A stretch of DNA of 64,000 nucleotides, from positions 418,455-482,454 of the forward strand of contig JAQFWX010000015.1 in the NCBI GenBank assembly GCA_027605045.1, written 5' to 3'. The position numbers and the translations under genes were made by a program. Position 1 is the first letter of the stretch. Each line of letters starts with the position of its first letter. Below, in pieces: positions 1 to 12,435 of this stretch. The notes beneath the pieces were generated by a model. It searched no databases, was not told the DNA's origin, and worked only from the letters and a program-made list of their open reading frames with translations. This stretch comes from Phallus indusiatus (taxonomy: Eukaryota > Basidiomycota > Agaricomycetes > Phallales > Phallaceae).

Positions 1-3000
1 CCACACTACTAAACTATCTCTATGCATACCGTTTTTTTTTTCTTATCATCTACACTACCGGCACCATGTCATGTGAAGAGCCCGCTTCCCCATTTTGTCG
101 ATTACGTTACGTTACATGTCTACGATTCGGAGGAGCCCTACGGAGGAAGTCTAGAAAGAGAGTCACATGGACATACGGATATTGGACATTGGACATTTTG
201 AGGCTCCATCTCTCTCGCGGTATAATCCAATTACATCTCGTCGCAATTCAAATATCAAATGCATAATAGTTTATGCGGCGGCAAAGGGTACAATGGCACA
301 CACGGGTTTAACTTTGGTCTTATAGGTTTCTGTCTTCCATTTTCTATTTTCTTGGGTACCCTCTTCTCCCTGTCTTCTACTTCTTTACTTCTCTCGATGA
401 ATTGCAATGAGAGTGTATTCGTGGTATATAATTTTCTGGTTTGGTTAGCTCCGAGCGTTGTGCGGCAGCTCCTTCCATATCGCGCGCACTCTTGCCCACA
501 TTTCCTGCGGACTAAGAACGTCGTAGATGTTCATTTAGTATCTCTTATGGTCACAACTGACATGTATGAAGTGTCGTATACCGTTACATACCTGACAATC
601 GAAACCCGAGCCATATTAACGCATATATACATGTATATCTATTAATATATAAATAAGGCTCGTGCGTAAAAAACGTGTCTAGTTGCGGCCGGTGCCGATA
701 TCAAGGCAATAGTGCCTTTCTATATGTAGGGAGCTTCTGTAATTCAAACGAAGATATTGAATTGAGTCCGACCTGTTTAATTTTATAACTGTATTCAAAC
801 CTTAAATTTTATTGATTCCGAATTTGTCTCAAGTCCACGAAGTGTTCCAATTGGACGCTTATATCGAGTAGTATATCTATTTCGTCCACAATTAAATTGT
901 TTGTTACGTTAGTAGGTTATGAACTTCGATTGTTTGATAGATACTAATTGCAGTAACGAACAGGCGATAAGGTGTTAGTCAGTAGAGTGTCAGTGGACTT
1001 TCAATGAAGACGACAACGCCACATTGTCACACACAGACATGTCGTGCTTTCCATTCAAACTTTGCATAAGAAACACACCGCAGAATCTAGGAACAAATGC
1101 AACAAATAAACAAGCTTAATTACTTCTTTGCAAAGAAAGTGGAGAATTCGAAGCGGTTATGCGCTTGTGGTTGCCACTGATAATAAAGTGTTCCGAGTCT
1201 CCCTCCTTTTTGAAAATCCAGTGGCGGTGATATTTTAGTTCAGGCAGATTGACCGAAAAAATAGGTTTCAAAGCTTCAATGGATTTCCTCAAGATAGCTT
1301 CACGTATACGACAGGAATATTACCGGAAATCGCATATGCCTGTAGAATGGGTACGAACTTCATGCTGAGATTCATCTCATTTCTATAAAGGTCCGGTATT
1401 CAGTTCATTTCATATTGACCACTAAAATCACACACCCAATGTCGGGGAAGTGAAGAAGAGGAACGAAGCCTCTTCTTCCAAATATTGACTTTGCGGTGGA
1501 TAATATCGGAATGCATTCATATACTATGTGTCAACAGGAAGACATACCGAATGCGACGACGTTACGAGAGCCTGTCGCGTTGGGTGCGGAAATCATATCT
1601 TCTCATCTGACTTCCGGTTTCTTTTGGAGGAAGATTTATATAAACTCACACTTGACGGATGGCACTGGCAAGAGGAGTCTTATGGTAAAGGTAGCGACTG
1701 AATCTGTTTCTTGAAGATTGTACTTCGATCACTGGCTAATGATGGCAATTGAGGCCACATTAAAGAGTATTTAGAGTCGATAGACCCACTTGAATCTCCA
1801 TCCAATAATTAAGTTTTATGTAGTCATCCTTGGTTATTTCAGGATTGGTGATAGAAAGTCTAATTCAGCTCAGATAGGGACAATGTTAGCACCGTACTAT
1901 ATGCATAGAGTGGGATTCAAAACCAAGCAACCATTTTTGACCCGGAATCTGACCGATTTAGGAATTAACACCAACTTAATATTCGAGAGATTGATGTGAT
2001 CCGACACGGGCTACACAAGGAAAGTCCCGAAACGCGCGATATTACCGAGTCACGTTACAGAACGCGTGGCTTCATTGTTCAGAAACTGTATATATACCAA
2101 ACACCATTATCTACAATAAAAAACTGATTTTCCCCCACTTTTCTCTCTATTTTCCAAAACACACGAACACTGGTTCCCGTATCTTTCCTGCCACACTCCT
2201 GAGGCGCTCTCTTCAAGATATCACAGAACTGGTGCGTAATATGTAAACCTGCGCGAAAGTCGCGCGAGGAAGCAGATAAGAGGGTAAAAGAGATATAGAT
2301 AGAAACTTCTACGAGAGATACTTTGTAACTACATGAGGGTTTATATAATAAATATGAATGTAGCACAAAGTCGCGAATAAAGAAAAGTGAAACAAAGGAA
2401 GTGAACATAAAGGAAAGGGATGCATAAAGGAACATGGAAATGTGCGAATGCGCACAAAGGAAGCTAAAAATACTCGGGGCAGACAAACGAACGGATGACG
2501 TTACTTCCGCTGCACACGGGTACCGACCCTTACAGTGCGTACTCTCTCACGAAAACAGATTGAAACGTTCTTCACTGCTACTGACCATAACTTCTCTTGG
2601 ATTTTGGTGAACTTATATCCCTTTCGGAAAGATATTGTTTTATTTACGTCAAGCAGCATCTATTCAGCACCTAGGTGCCAATCTACCAAGGATGTTTTTT
2701 TTTTGCTTGAACTTGAATCTGCCATAAGTTACTATGGTGTATGCGCACAGTGCGGCAGTGATCCGAATAGAGAACTGGCGGCTACGTAACGTATTATGTA
2801 TTATTATGCTTGAGGTTACTTTTGTAAGTGAAAAACAAAATTACATAAAGCAAGTTATGTTTTTAAAAGCGAATTCTAATATTTCTAGCATATTAGCTGG
2901 TGTATCCTCAGAGGCATTGAGCATTTTATAATATTTTATCGTACGTAATTAATCATTTATCAGATCCTGAAAGCTCTCAGGAATGGAGAATACTTCCTTC

Positions 3001-3602
3001 CATTACCGGAAAACAAATAAGCTTTGGACATTAAGATATTTGGGCTGAGTGATTATCATCCTTATGTCCTGCCCAGCCCGCTATCAAATGCATAGAAATG
3101 TCACAAGAGGAGGTTGGTGTGTGTCGCTTGCAACGGCCTGAAGTAAAGTCCAATCCCTGGTGCCTGCTACGTGTTTGGTCGTTCAACGTAGCCGCCCAAG
3201 GGTCAAGACGATTGAAGTTACGTTTCTTGCTATACATGAGATCAACGAATTTATTTCTACCCTGACAAGAACAGAATAGTTAACGTCGTTTTTATAGCTT
3301 CGATTAGTGTACATAATTGCATTTGATGTCCCTGTTTCCTTGTTTCGAAAAAAACGAAATGGCAAACTGGCTGCTGTAGTTGATACAACCCTGATCTTTT
3401 TCGCCTGGAGCTAATTATGGTCCGGTTATAGCTTCAGGGGCATAATCTCAGAGTCCCTTGGATGGGATACCACTGCACGAAATATTTTATTGTGCAATTA
3501 ATTAACTAACCCACTGGGAGGTAAATTTTCTATATAAGAGAGCCTGAAATCTATCCATTTTTTCATCATCCTACATACTTACACACCAATCTTCGTACAA
3601 TC
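1..3602. other. Intergenic, no gene supported
   Basis: I find no convincing coding region here. The open frames are short, start and stop without splice signals, and resemble no family I know. A segment at about 2085-2205 (a TATA-like stretch, then a C/T-rich run ending in CTCCTGAGGCG) is loosely similar to 34,060-34,175 and partly to 12,340-12,435, suggesting an old dispersed repeat. Diverged repeats or a fragment of a gene cannot be excluded. Confidence 0.5.
3531..3537 (+). promoter_or_regulatory. TATA-box-like element
   Basis: TATATAA lies about 70 nt upstream of the ATG at 3603, followed by a pyrimidine-rich, A/C-rich leader. This is the usual spacing for a fungal TATA promoter. It belongs to a gene that now looks broken. 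Confidence 0.4.
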
Positions 3603-4629
3603 ATGGTTTTTCAAAGGACCCTCAATATCAAATGGTGTGTTTGGTCGCCATCCTCAGATTGCTCGGGTTGATGCTCACCGTGCATAGTGGCAACACCGGC
3701 AGGAATCCCATTACACTCTTATTATGCTTTAAAATCCCTGATTCATCAAGATTGTACTATGATCAGTACCCTGTAGCATGGAGGTAATGTTCTTGTTCTT
3801 GAACATGACTTATCTGACACATCTTCCATAGAGTTAGTAACTTTACAGGAAAAGGTATACACCATAAAAGGTGTCATGAAGTGACATAAAACATTGATCG
3901 TCGGTCGTGTCTTTCTTTAATAGACCATGAGGACATGAGCGCTGCGTATAGTAGTGAGTAAGTGTCCGACCAAAAAAGTTATCAAAACTAGGATGATACC
4001 AGGTTTTTCGTGGCTAATCCCAGATTAATCCACGGTAATTTTGTTAAGCCCAGTCTGTGGAAAGATATTGATGCGAGTTTTGTTGATTAATGCAATGTTT
4101 ATTTATTACACAAACGCATAATTATTATAGCCCGGTCAACACACAACTTCAGAGCAAAGAGAGGACGGAAGTTTGAGATTTACGGTATGACCTGAATCAT
4201 TCCTTACCCCACATTAATGTTTATGATTCACAGACACCGGTAAAAGAGAGTGGGAAACTCATTATCGCTGAGAATGCTACAAAATGGAAACAAAATTTTG
4301 TAATCGGTATGGTGGAAGGAAATAATACTGCTGTGTCTCTCCTCTATTCCCTTGATATTGGGTATGTTTAATTTTTATCATCTGTAGTTCGCATGAGCCG
4401 AGTTTTTAACTCCCCCCCAAGAGAAGGATTCAGTCTCGTCGCTCAATTTACGCCTATATTACAAGCATATGTAGTTTCTGATTACCAGGAACAATCCGTG
4501 TTAATAGGTGCAATTCAAACCATGGAATCGTTTTGGACTCAAGATTTAGCGCAATACAACGATGAAGCCGTCAACTTTGTGTTCCAAAGGGATGTGGCAA
4601 CCGGGGCTTACTCAATCGGACAAGCATAG
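3603..4629 (+). pseudogene. Degenerate multi-exon gene, family not recognised
   Basis: The ATG at 3603 follows a TATA promoter and opens a frame (MVFQRTLNIKW...) that hits a stop after about 22 codons. A second frame (MLTVHSGNTGR...) resumes immediately, within about 3672-3782, and ends at a good donor site. Further downstream, an exon at about 4232-4358 (TPVKESGKLIIAEN...) ends at GTATGT. The last exon (about 4388-4629, ending ...QRDVATGAYSIGQA) reads AQFTPILQAYVVSDYQE. Joining these exons needs a one-base shift near 4672 minus 260 (about 4410), where the natural frame meets TAA. At least two frame breaks in otherwise protein-like sequence suggest a recently inactivated gene. The pieces look like one soluble protein of about 200-250 residues, but I cannot name its family. 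Introns that I placed wrongly are an alternative explanation. Confidence 0.5.
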
Positions 4630-5241
4630 TTAAATAAAATTGTTTCATCTATTCTGTATGAGATATAACTAAATCTAAGCAACAAGAGCCTTTCTTTTTT
4701 TTTTGTGGAGCTATAGTCAATAAAGTGTTTAGACAAGGTCTAGCAACAAGAGCCTTTCTTAATTAAATAGTTAGAGCAGTTAGACAGGACAACGGTCGCA
4801 TAATGCTCCTGAGGACATACAATCCTTAACTCGGATCGAGGTCGAGGCCGCGATACAATACTAACGTCCTGTTGAGCTTGTGGGTGGCGCCGCGATCATT
4901 GCGCATTTGAGCGTGGAGACATCTATCAAAATCTATACATGATGGGGGAAGGACATAAAATATAGAGTAGAATTCTATTAAAAGAAAGTGTCATTCAGGT
5001 GAACAGGAGATTGTTCCTAAATGCTTATGAAATCTTCTCATCCGCCGCTCTATGTAATCAATACTCTCTACTTTCGCCACGGTTTTAGTGTTTGGGAGTT
5101 TCCGAGCTTAAAGATGGCTTCCTTCGCAATCCCAAATGTTATTTTTATAAAACTCTACTGTGAATGTAGTTTACATAGGCTGCTTCCTCTCGGGAGAATA
5201 GGTAGGTTTAATGAAAAGACCGATTTATATCCCAACCTTGC
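4630..5241. other. Intergenic between broken gene and ABC transporter 3' end
   Basis: This interval holds no supported gene. It contains a 19-nt direct repeat (AGCAACAAGAGCCTTTCTT) at about 4678-4696 and 4742-4760, separated by 45 nt. The 3' flank of the minus-strand ABC transporter begins at its right edge. Confidence 0.5.
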
Positions 5242-8200
5242 TCAGGATAATGATACTCCAGCAGCAGCATACAGTGCGTCTTTGTCACCACTCTCATCTA
5301 CCAGGGAACGAAGAAAACCGGAGGAATTCCTCAGCAATGCCTTCGGAGAGTCAAACTCAACCTAGCGGAAAAACAGGGGAATTAGCATAATCCACTAAAG
5401 ACGGACTCAATAATAAACATACGATGCGGCCTGCGTCAAGGACCATCTATCGACACATAAATCAAAACAAAAGAATAGTTTCAATAATGTGCTCACAATT
5501 TTGTCGGCATCCATGATAGTTTGTAAGCGATGTGCTACAGTTAAGACCGTCACATCCTTGTTAAGCTCATGTCGAAGAGATTCTTGAATGATGGCATCGG
5601 TTTTGTAATCTGAAAGAGCTAACTCAAAAGGTGACCCACGCTATAGATAAAAATCTTACCAATAGCCGAGGTGGCTTCGTCCAAGATAAGCAGTCTGCTT
5701 TCTCGCACTACCGCTCGGGCTAGGGCAATGATCTGGCGCTGACCAACCGACAAATTTCCCCCACCGCGAGAAATCGCACTATCTAATGTCATCTTGCTTT
5801 CCTCTTCATCTGTCTGAAGTGAAAACAAGCCGGCAGAGCGCAAAGCATTGTTCAACGTTATATCGTCGTATTGATCGAAAGGGTCTAAATTCTGGCGTAA
5901 AGTGCCGCTTAAAAGTTCAGGCACTTGAGGTATAATTGTGATGTTTGAACGTAGGGCATCTAGATTGATGGCCGACGTCAGCAGTCCGTCGAAATAGACG
6001 TTTCCTTCAGTGACTATGCAGCGAAGAAGTGACAATGTCAATGAGCTCTAGAAAGCAGTGAATTGGATGGTGTTATTCAACAAGGATATTGTACTGACTT
6101 TACCACTCCCGGTACGCCCAACTGGGTTTGTGATATCAATAATATTTCATGCGAACAGCAGCTTCACATACCAATGCCAACACGTTCTCCACTCTTCACT
6201 TCGAATGATATATCATGCAGCACTTGTGGCCCGTCCTAACAACAAATGATGAGACAAAAAAGGAGACAAAGTAAATGAAGAGGCTACTTTAGAATAACGT
6301 GCGCAGAGATTCTCGACACGGAGACTGCCCGATGCAGGCCAATAAGCCGGCGGCACACCATCTGATGTAGGTTTATCCTCTTGCTCAATAACCATATATT
6401 GGTGCAGTCGTTCAATACTGCCAAACGGCAATGAACCACCGCTTCACTATTATAAAACAAACATACCTATTTCCTAGGAGAAGCTCGGGTTAGCGGTGGG
6501 ATCGACGATATATTTTGCGACTTTACCTTGAACTTCGAATGCGTTCGACATCCTTACCCAGGTGAGTAACAAAGATCCGAAAGACACTGCCAAAGTAAGT
6601 TCAAAACCCGAGTTGGCCGCAGTGACTCGATCGACATAATAGACAAAATAGGCAGCAAGACTGCTGGAGAAAATACTCCCCAGTGCATCCACACGTATAG
6701 TTATCCATCTAGAAAAAGGCGTATGATAAGCAACGCATGCTATACTCTATCACTTTATATGCTGGTACCTATTTAAATCCCGGTTGAGCAAGGATGCTCG
6801 GGTATAGTTATCGATTTTATTCATCGAGTCTTGCTTGAATTTTGCTTGTGCGCCATAAGCTCTAATAGAGACTACGTCGGGGCAAAGTTCGAGCATGTCA
6901 GTAGTGGCACAGATTATAAAAAAGCATTACTAACTGATTCCTTCAATTGTACTCTGGAAATGCCCCATTACAGGAGACTTGGCCTTATCTTGTTCCCGTT
7001 TAACAGACAACTGCGCTTTGATATAGAGGTGTCCCATTATTAAGCCTGCCCCCATTACAAAGAGCCCCATTATGCCAAATTTGGGAGTGATGATCACGAT
7101 GGCAACGAATCGCACAATAATCAGAACCGTAAATTCAAAGACTCCAGACAATAAGTTTGGGATTTGGCTGTCGACTGTACGGAAGTGATAGTATCATCGT
7201 CAAAAGCATTCGGATAAAAAAGTTTTACTCACGTGACGAAATATCCTGTGTGCATCTTGTTATTACACGTGATGTGGGAGTTTTATCCAACCATCTGAAA
7301 AAGTTAGCACAGATTTTATTTTGTATGTTTGACGGAGCATTACAAACCTCAACGTAGTACCCAAAACCTTATCGACCAACTTCTTATGGAGTGTTCGCGC
7401 GGAACTGACGGTACCGAGAGTCAACCCAATCTGAGCAATTCCATATACCACTATCATCAAAAGGCTTGAGACTGCGTATCCACCAAGGTAACTAATGATA
7501 TATAAGCGATACTTTATTTTAATAGTGAAGGAATAAACCGACTAAAACACGTCAACCTCTTCTGAAGGATGAGTTTCGTATTGTGCAGCCCACTGTCCAA
7601 GGAACCAGGGCTGAAAAAGTTCTACGGAACATTCGAAAAATGTAGCCGACCAAAATGCAACCCAAAATAAGGTTGGCCACTGTCCCCCAAACGCTTTGAA
7701 ATACATTTTCACTGAACATTTTTAGATATCAATATCCCTCAAATGAACGGGTGTGGAAAAAAAGATGAACTTACACGAGACCCAGCTAAGATGCCCAACA
7801 CCGCTTTCTTCTTCGAGTACAAGTTTCCCATCCGAAGCACCTTTTACAGCACTGTCACCTGGGCCATCCCCGTCTGCCTCTACGTCTACTTCCTGATCGG
7901 CTTTCTCAACCTCCTTCAAATTCTCAGAAACCTCTCGGCGAAGCTTCGAACTGTGAGATAGCACTTCGTCGAACGATCCTTGAGTCGCCACACGCCCGTC
8001 TGAACCCAATGATACGACAAAGTCAGCATGCGGACCGAGCATGCTAACGTTGTGGGTCTATAAGTGAGGAAATTCAAAGACGATTGAAAACGTGGCTGTC
8101 AAGTGCTAGTAACATACCACCATGATTAATGTTCTACCCTTGACTAAGTCTCCCAAGAAGCATTTCTCAACGATCCATTTCGATGTGTGAACGTCCAGTG

Positions 8201-11200
8201 CGCTGAGAACCTACACACAACATATGAAGACATACAAAAATGAGAGAAAATAGCTCGCATACATCATCCAAGATTAAAATTTCAGCATTGGAATAGATCG
8301 CTCGGGCTGGAGGATAGCGAATAATTATTGATAACCCACTTATTAGAAAGATGAAAGTCTCAGAGCATACCTAGAGTGACCCGAGCCTGATAAGTGAAGT
8401 TGTTTTAGTAAAGCTTTTCCTTGTAGATTCTGTCTTACCTTCTGGCCACCACTGATAATATAATGAGTGACGAAACAAGTTAATGAAGAGCCTTTACCTC
8501 AGAGTTAATCCCTTCTCTCCAACCTCAGTTAAATCACCAGCGTCGAATAATGAAAGGTCACGCGTTAGACTACATTGATGAATAACTAAAAAATGGAATA
8601 ACCATGGTGTTAAGCGCGTGATAAACACTGCATGACATTCGTACCTTTTTGATATCGCTCCTCATCAAAAGAGGAACCGAATACGATATTGTCCTAGATA
8701 CAAACACTTCGTCACCACGATACACCACGACACGGCGCAGGGTTATGTATGTGAAAATCGTACACACCTTAATAGTGTCATTGAGCACCCACGATTCCTG
8801 TGCCGCATAAGCAACGCCACCAGCGCGGGGAAGGTTGTACCACGAATTAGGTGAATAAGGCATAAAATGCATCTCGCCTAATCATAAACCATACGAAGAT
8901 CAGCGTTTCGGCATTAATCGGTACTCCCTTAATTCATAACGAAGAACTAACCAAGAAGAGCCATCAACATGGATGTTTTCCCGGAACCAGTAGATCCGAC
9001 GATAAGATTAATTTTACCGCGTTTGAACAGGACCTCGTCTTCGACGTTGAGGTGAAATCGTCTTTTGGACGGTGTAAGGCTTCCGGAGTCAGGTTTTTCG
9101 ACGGACCAGCTGAATCTAGCGGAACGGAAGCCTATCTTCTCCAAATCCGAGTCCGAGTCCGAATCCGAGTAAAATCTATCTGCAATGGAATCGTCGGGTT
9201 TGGGTGTGTAGATATCGAGCAGTTCAGTCTATCATATGCATATGCGTGTCAAAGACGGGCAGCCTGAGGAAGAGGCATCCCCAGGAACGTACGTCATTAA
9301 TAAAGTCGTTTATACGATCCAGTGAGACCTTTCCTTTGATTACCATCGGGAGAAAGAAGAACATTTGTCGGATTTGAGATTCTAGAACCCAGTACACTGA
9401 CCGAAAATGAAATGTTTAGTCGCTGTGACAGCACGGTACGTAACGCGTCCGTATCAACTGCTTTGCCTACCTGAGAGTGCTGTGAACACAGTGGCCGCAT
9501 CCAAAGATCTTTGAAGGACTAAAGCCTTTAAAAGAAATGATATGTTAGATCTTGACAAAAATGGGTGGTACGTTGACGCACGTAAGTAGCAAAAGTCAGG
9601 AGCATCGTCATCATTGGCAACATGAAACTGCACAAATCACGTTCAGTAAACCACAAAGTATGTAGAAAATGATATTTCATGGCGTACTTGATATTATTGA
9701 AAGCCATTTCATACATTCGACTTTTCCAAACCCACGCAAGTTCATCTTCACGCTTCTTGTCAAGCCGCTCGCTCATCTTGCCTTCCCATCCAAAAAGCTT
9801 GACCATGCGGATAACGCTCATAGCTGACGGAAAATTTAACAATATATATAAAACCAAAAAAAAACGCTTACTTTCAGTGGCAGCATCAACACGACTGTCT
9901 CTCTGAATACAGTAATCAGCTTGAAACACGAGATTAATAAAGCGCTCGCCTACTAACCATCTCTGTGACCTTTTTCGTGGTGCTCTGAAGGACACGTGCC
10001 GTCCAAATCGGAAAAGGCAACTGTATAATCATACCTCCAACGCCTACAAACGCGCTCCAACCCAGGATCTTGTATAAATACACAACACAACCGACAGTAA
10101 GACATGGGCCGGACAGGAAGGGCTGCATAAACTCGGTAGCATTGCCAATAGCTATCAGATCGCTGGATATGAGGTTATTCATCCTTCCAACTAGGTTTTT
10201 GGTCTTCTTATCATCGGTGGAGGCAGCGCCTGGAGTGGGAACTGCAGTAGACGTGGAGGTGTTCAGGGTATCAATATTTGATTCTGCCAAAGTGCTTCTT
10301 TCACCCTCGTCATTATCTGTCTCTTGATCGTCACTGGAAACGGAAGACGGCTTAGTCGCAGTCGAAGTACTTTGATTAAGCGGCGTTTGCGCCGGCTGTG
10401 GATCTTTTTTGGAATTAGCCGCCGAGCCTGAGGAGGTGCTCGCACCCTCTGGTTCTGCAACCATCCGAACCCGCAAAGAAAATTCAAGAACAAGCTGTGT
10501 CAAGATTGCTTCGAGGTGCACAATAACCCGCGATAAAAAGCGGTAATACTGCTGGAAGAGAATCGAGTATGACGTGGGACCGAAGAACATGAGAGCTACC
10601 CAGACCCAAGGTCGGACTTGGTTGCCTTCGCCTTTAGTCTCGAGATATTCAAGGAGGTTTTGTAAAGCGAATGGAGAACTGAGAGCGGCAAAGGTTTGAA
10701 GAACCATTATAATAGCGATAATGGTATATTCGGTGCGGAAAGTCCATAAGAGCCCCCATAAAATGTGTGAACGTTTGGTAAAGACAAGCGGGTCTTGTGC
10801 AAATGGGTCGATGTGAGAGAAAGCGCGGCGTGATAAGATGGATGCATGGGATGTATCAGGAAGGACAGGTAATTCTGCCATTGGAACATGCTCAATTTTC
10901 GCAGCACGCCATATAAGAGGATCGAGCCAGGTGAATAAAAGAGCGGAGAGCAGCGAGGATATTTGTTCGGGGCTTGGTGGTTTGATGTCCTGCAATGATT
11001 CAGATCCCAAGGGATAAAAACATGTGTATACAAACTCACAGTGAGATCTACAGGATCATGTCGCCTTGGCGCGATCAGTGGGATTATAATACCCACAAGA
11101 CTCAATGTCGCAATCAACGCCCAGAAAAGCCCACCGTGGGGAGCATCAACAGGGCGACCAAGAAATGTGCAGAGAGGCGCAAGATCACGAATGAAGAATA

Positions 11201-11740
11201 CGGTCCAGGTGATAAGAAGGAGAATATTGAGATTCAGTTTGAATACTGTATGAGTTATTCCCGGCCGTGATATGACGACACCAAAAGCAAGTAACGTTTG
11301 ATATACCTAAATAGAGTTGACTTGAGAAGCTCAAAAAAAGAAGAAGAGGCACTTACGAATACCATCGTCAACCAATACATAGACTTTAAATCGTCTGTTT
11401 TCTCAGGCTTGACTTTGCCAGCCAAAACTGACGACAAGCTGACCAGTGCCAAGCATCCTAGCAGCTTCATTACTTCAGATATCCAAATGACGGTACCTCC
11501 ATGTTTTTCGACATGCACTTTGCCTTTATCTAAAACAGTTTTTGAGATGCTTGTAGTTTCATCCACGGTAGAATGTGGATCGTGATCGCGACGCGTCCGG
11601 TAGTAGTATAGCGCGATGGGAATATAAATGAATAGCAACGCAGCCGAGACAGCGCTGACGTAGGCGGGAATGAGCAGAGAGATTTCCCATTCTGAGCGCA
11701 GCTTCACGGTAGCCATCAGTGTAAGCCAAAGTTTAGCCAT
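5242..11740 (-). CDS. ABCC-type full ABC transporter (multidrug/conjugate exporter)
   Basis: A membrane pump that uses ATP to export organic anions or conjugates, or move them into the vacuole. Reading on the minus strand: an N-terminal helix bundle (11,740 to about 11,045), TMD1 (about 11,000-9,300), NBD1 with Walker A GSTGSGKT (about 8,965), Q-loop AAQESW (about 8,795), signature SGGQK (about 8,445) and Walker B ILILDDV (about 8,270). TMD2 follows (about 7,715-6,480), then NBD2 with Walker A GRTGSGKSS (interrupted by an intron near 6,090), NLSVGQRQ (about 5,750), LLILDEATS (about 5,685) and VAHRL (about 5,525). The stop is at 5242-5244. NBD1 carries Asp where the catalytic Glu normally sits, as is usual in ABCC proteins. 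I count over twenty exons with clean splice sites, including a 7-nt exon at 6467-6473. An acidic Ser/Thr-rich insert (about 10,190-10,450) lies in TMD1, and a Ser-Asp repeat precedes NBD1. The start could be the ATG at 11,740 or at 11,716. One short TMD2 intron near 7,510-7,560 is uncertain. Confidence 0.9.
6467..6473 (-). other. 7-nt micro-exon of the ABC transporter
   Basis: On the minus strand GAAATAG is bounded by an intron ending CCTAG (6474-6526, 53 nt) and an intron GTATGT..GGCAG (6418-6466, 49 nt). Including it converts ...EVQ-G|.. and ..|..IERLHQY into [13 protein letters not shown]. That restores the conserved ABCC stretch leading into NBD2 and preserves phase (1 + 7 = 2). Without it the frame breaks. 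Confidence 0.75.
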
Positions 11741-12435
11741 TGATACCGATTGTGTGATTTCACTGTGAACATCGTTCAAACTTATAAAACAAAAAATTCT
11801 TTTTTTCAAATCAAATTTCACTGTGGGAATATCATGTTCACGTGACTGTTCTGACTCGGGCTTCCCACACCGGAACCGAGATAAGGTCTCGAGCTTCAAG
11901 TTGGTCCGAGCCAAAAGCCCATTGCCCTTTAGCAATATTTTAACTTTTCTTTCTTGAGCTTGAGCTTGAACGTGCCTGTGAGCTCTGAATAGGACTGACA
12001 TGGGAGAATCCATGCTTTGATATATATTTACTGCAAGTGAGATCAATATCCACTAAATATCCAGCGCGGCGCGCCTCGAGTACAAGGAGGTTCATATACT
12101 CAAAACGTAACATTTAAAGCAATTCAACACCCTGCGCATGCCCATGAGTCATGGTGTAGATCCGTGATTTATTGTGCCAAGTAAGTTGAATTGAATTGAA
12201 CTAAATGAATGACTTGATTGTAAATTGCACTACATCAAACGACGTGTTAGCTATCTTTCGTAGTACCGTAGAAACAAGGATTTCGCTTCAGAGTTATTAT
12301 TGTGGTTATATTACATTTCCCTATCTTAATCAGAATGAGTTCCTCACTCAGTGTCTTCCTCCCCCCCATTCTCCCTTTATTTTTTTGAACACACAACTAC
12401 TGATTCCCTTATCCTTCCTGCCTCGCACATGTCAC
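11741..12435. other. Intergenic between ABC transporter 5' end and vWA remnant
   Basis: This is the upstream region of the ABC transporter (minus strand). The reading frame stays open upstream to 12,046, but the extension lacks membrane character, so I treat it as leader. The segment 12,090-12,170 (CTCGAGTACAAGGAGGTTCATATACTCAAAACGTAA) is closely similar to 14,130-14,200, so the 3' flank of the orphan genes has been duplicated here. Confidence 0.5.

Noticed and set aside
2079..2486. Minus-strand frame of 135 codons with hydrophobic start
   Set aside because: Overlaps a diverged repeat-like segment, is very Ser/Phe-rich from reading T-rich DNA, and has no recognisable motif.
11741..12046. N-terminal extension of the ABC transporter to an upstream ATG
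   Set aside because: The extension is polar, lacks family resemblance, and the helix bundle begins immediately after the ATGs at 11,740/11,716.
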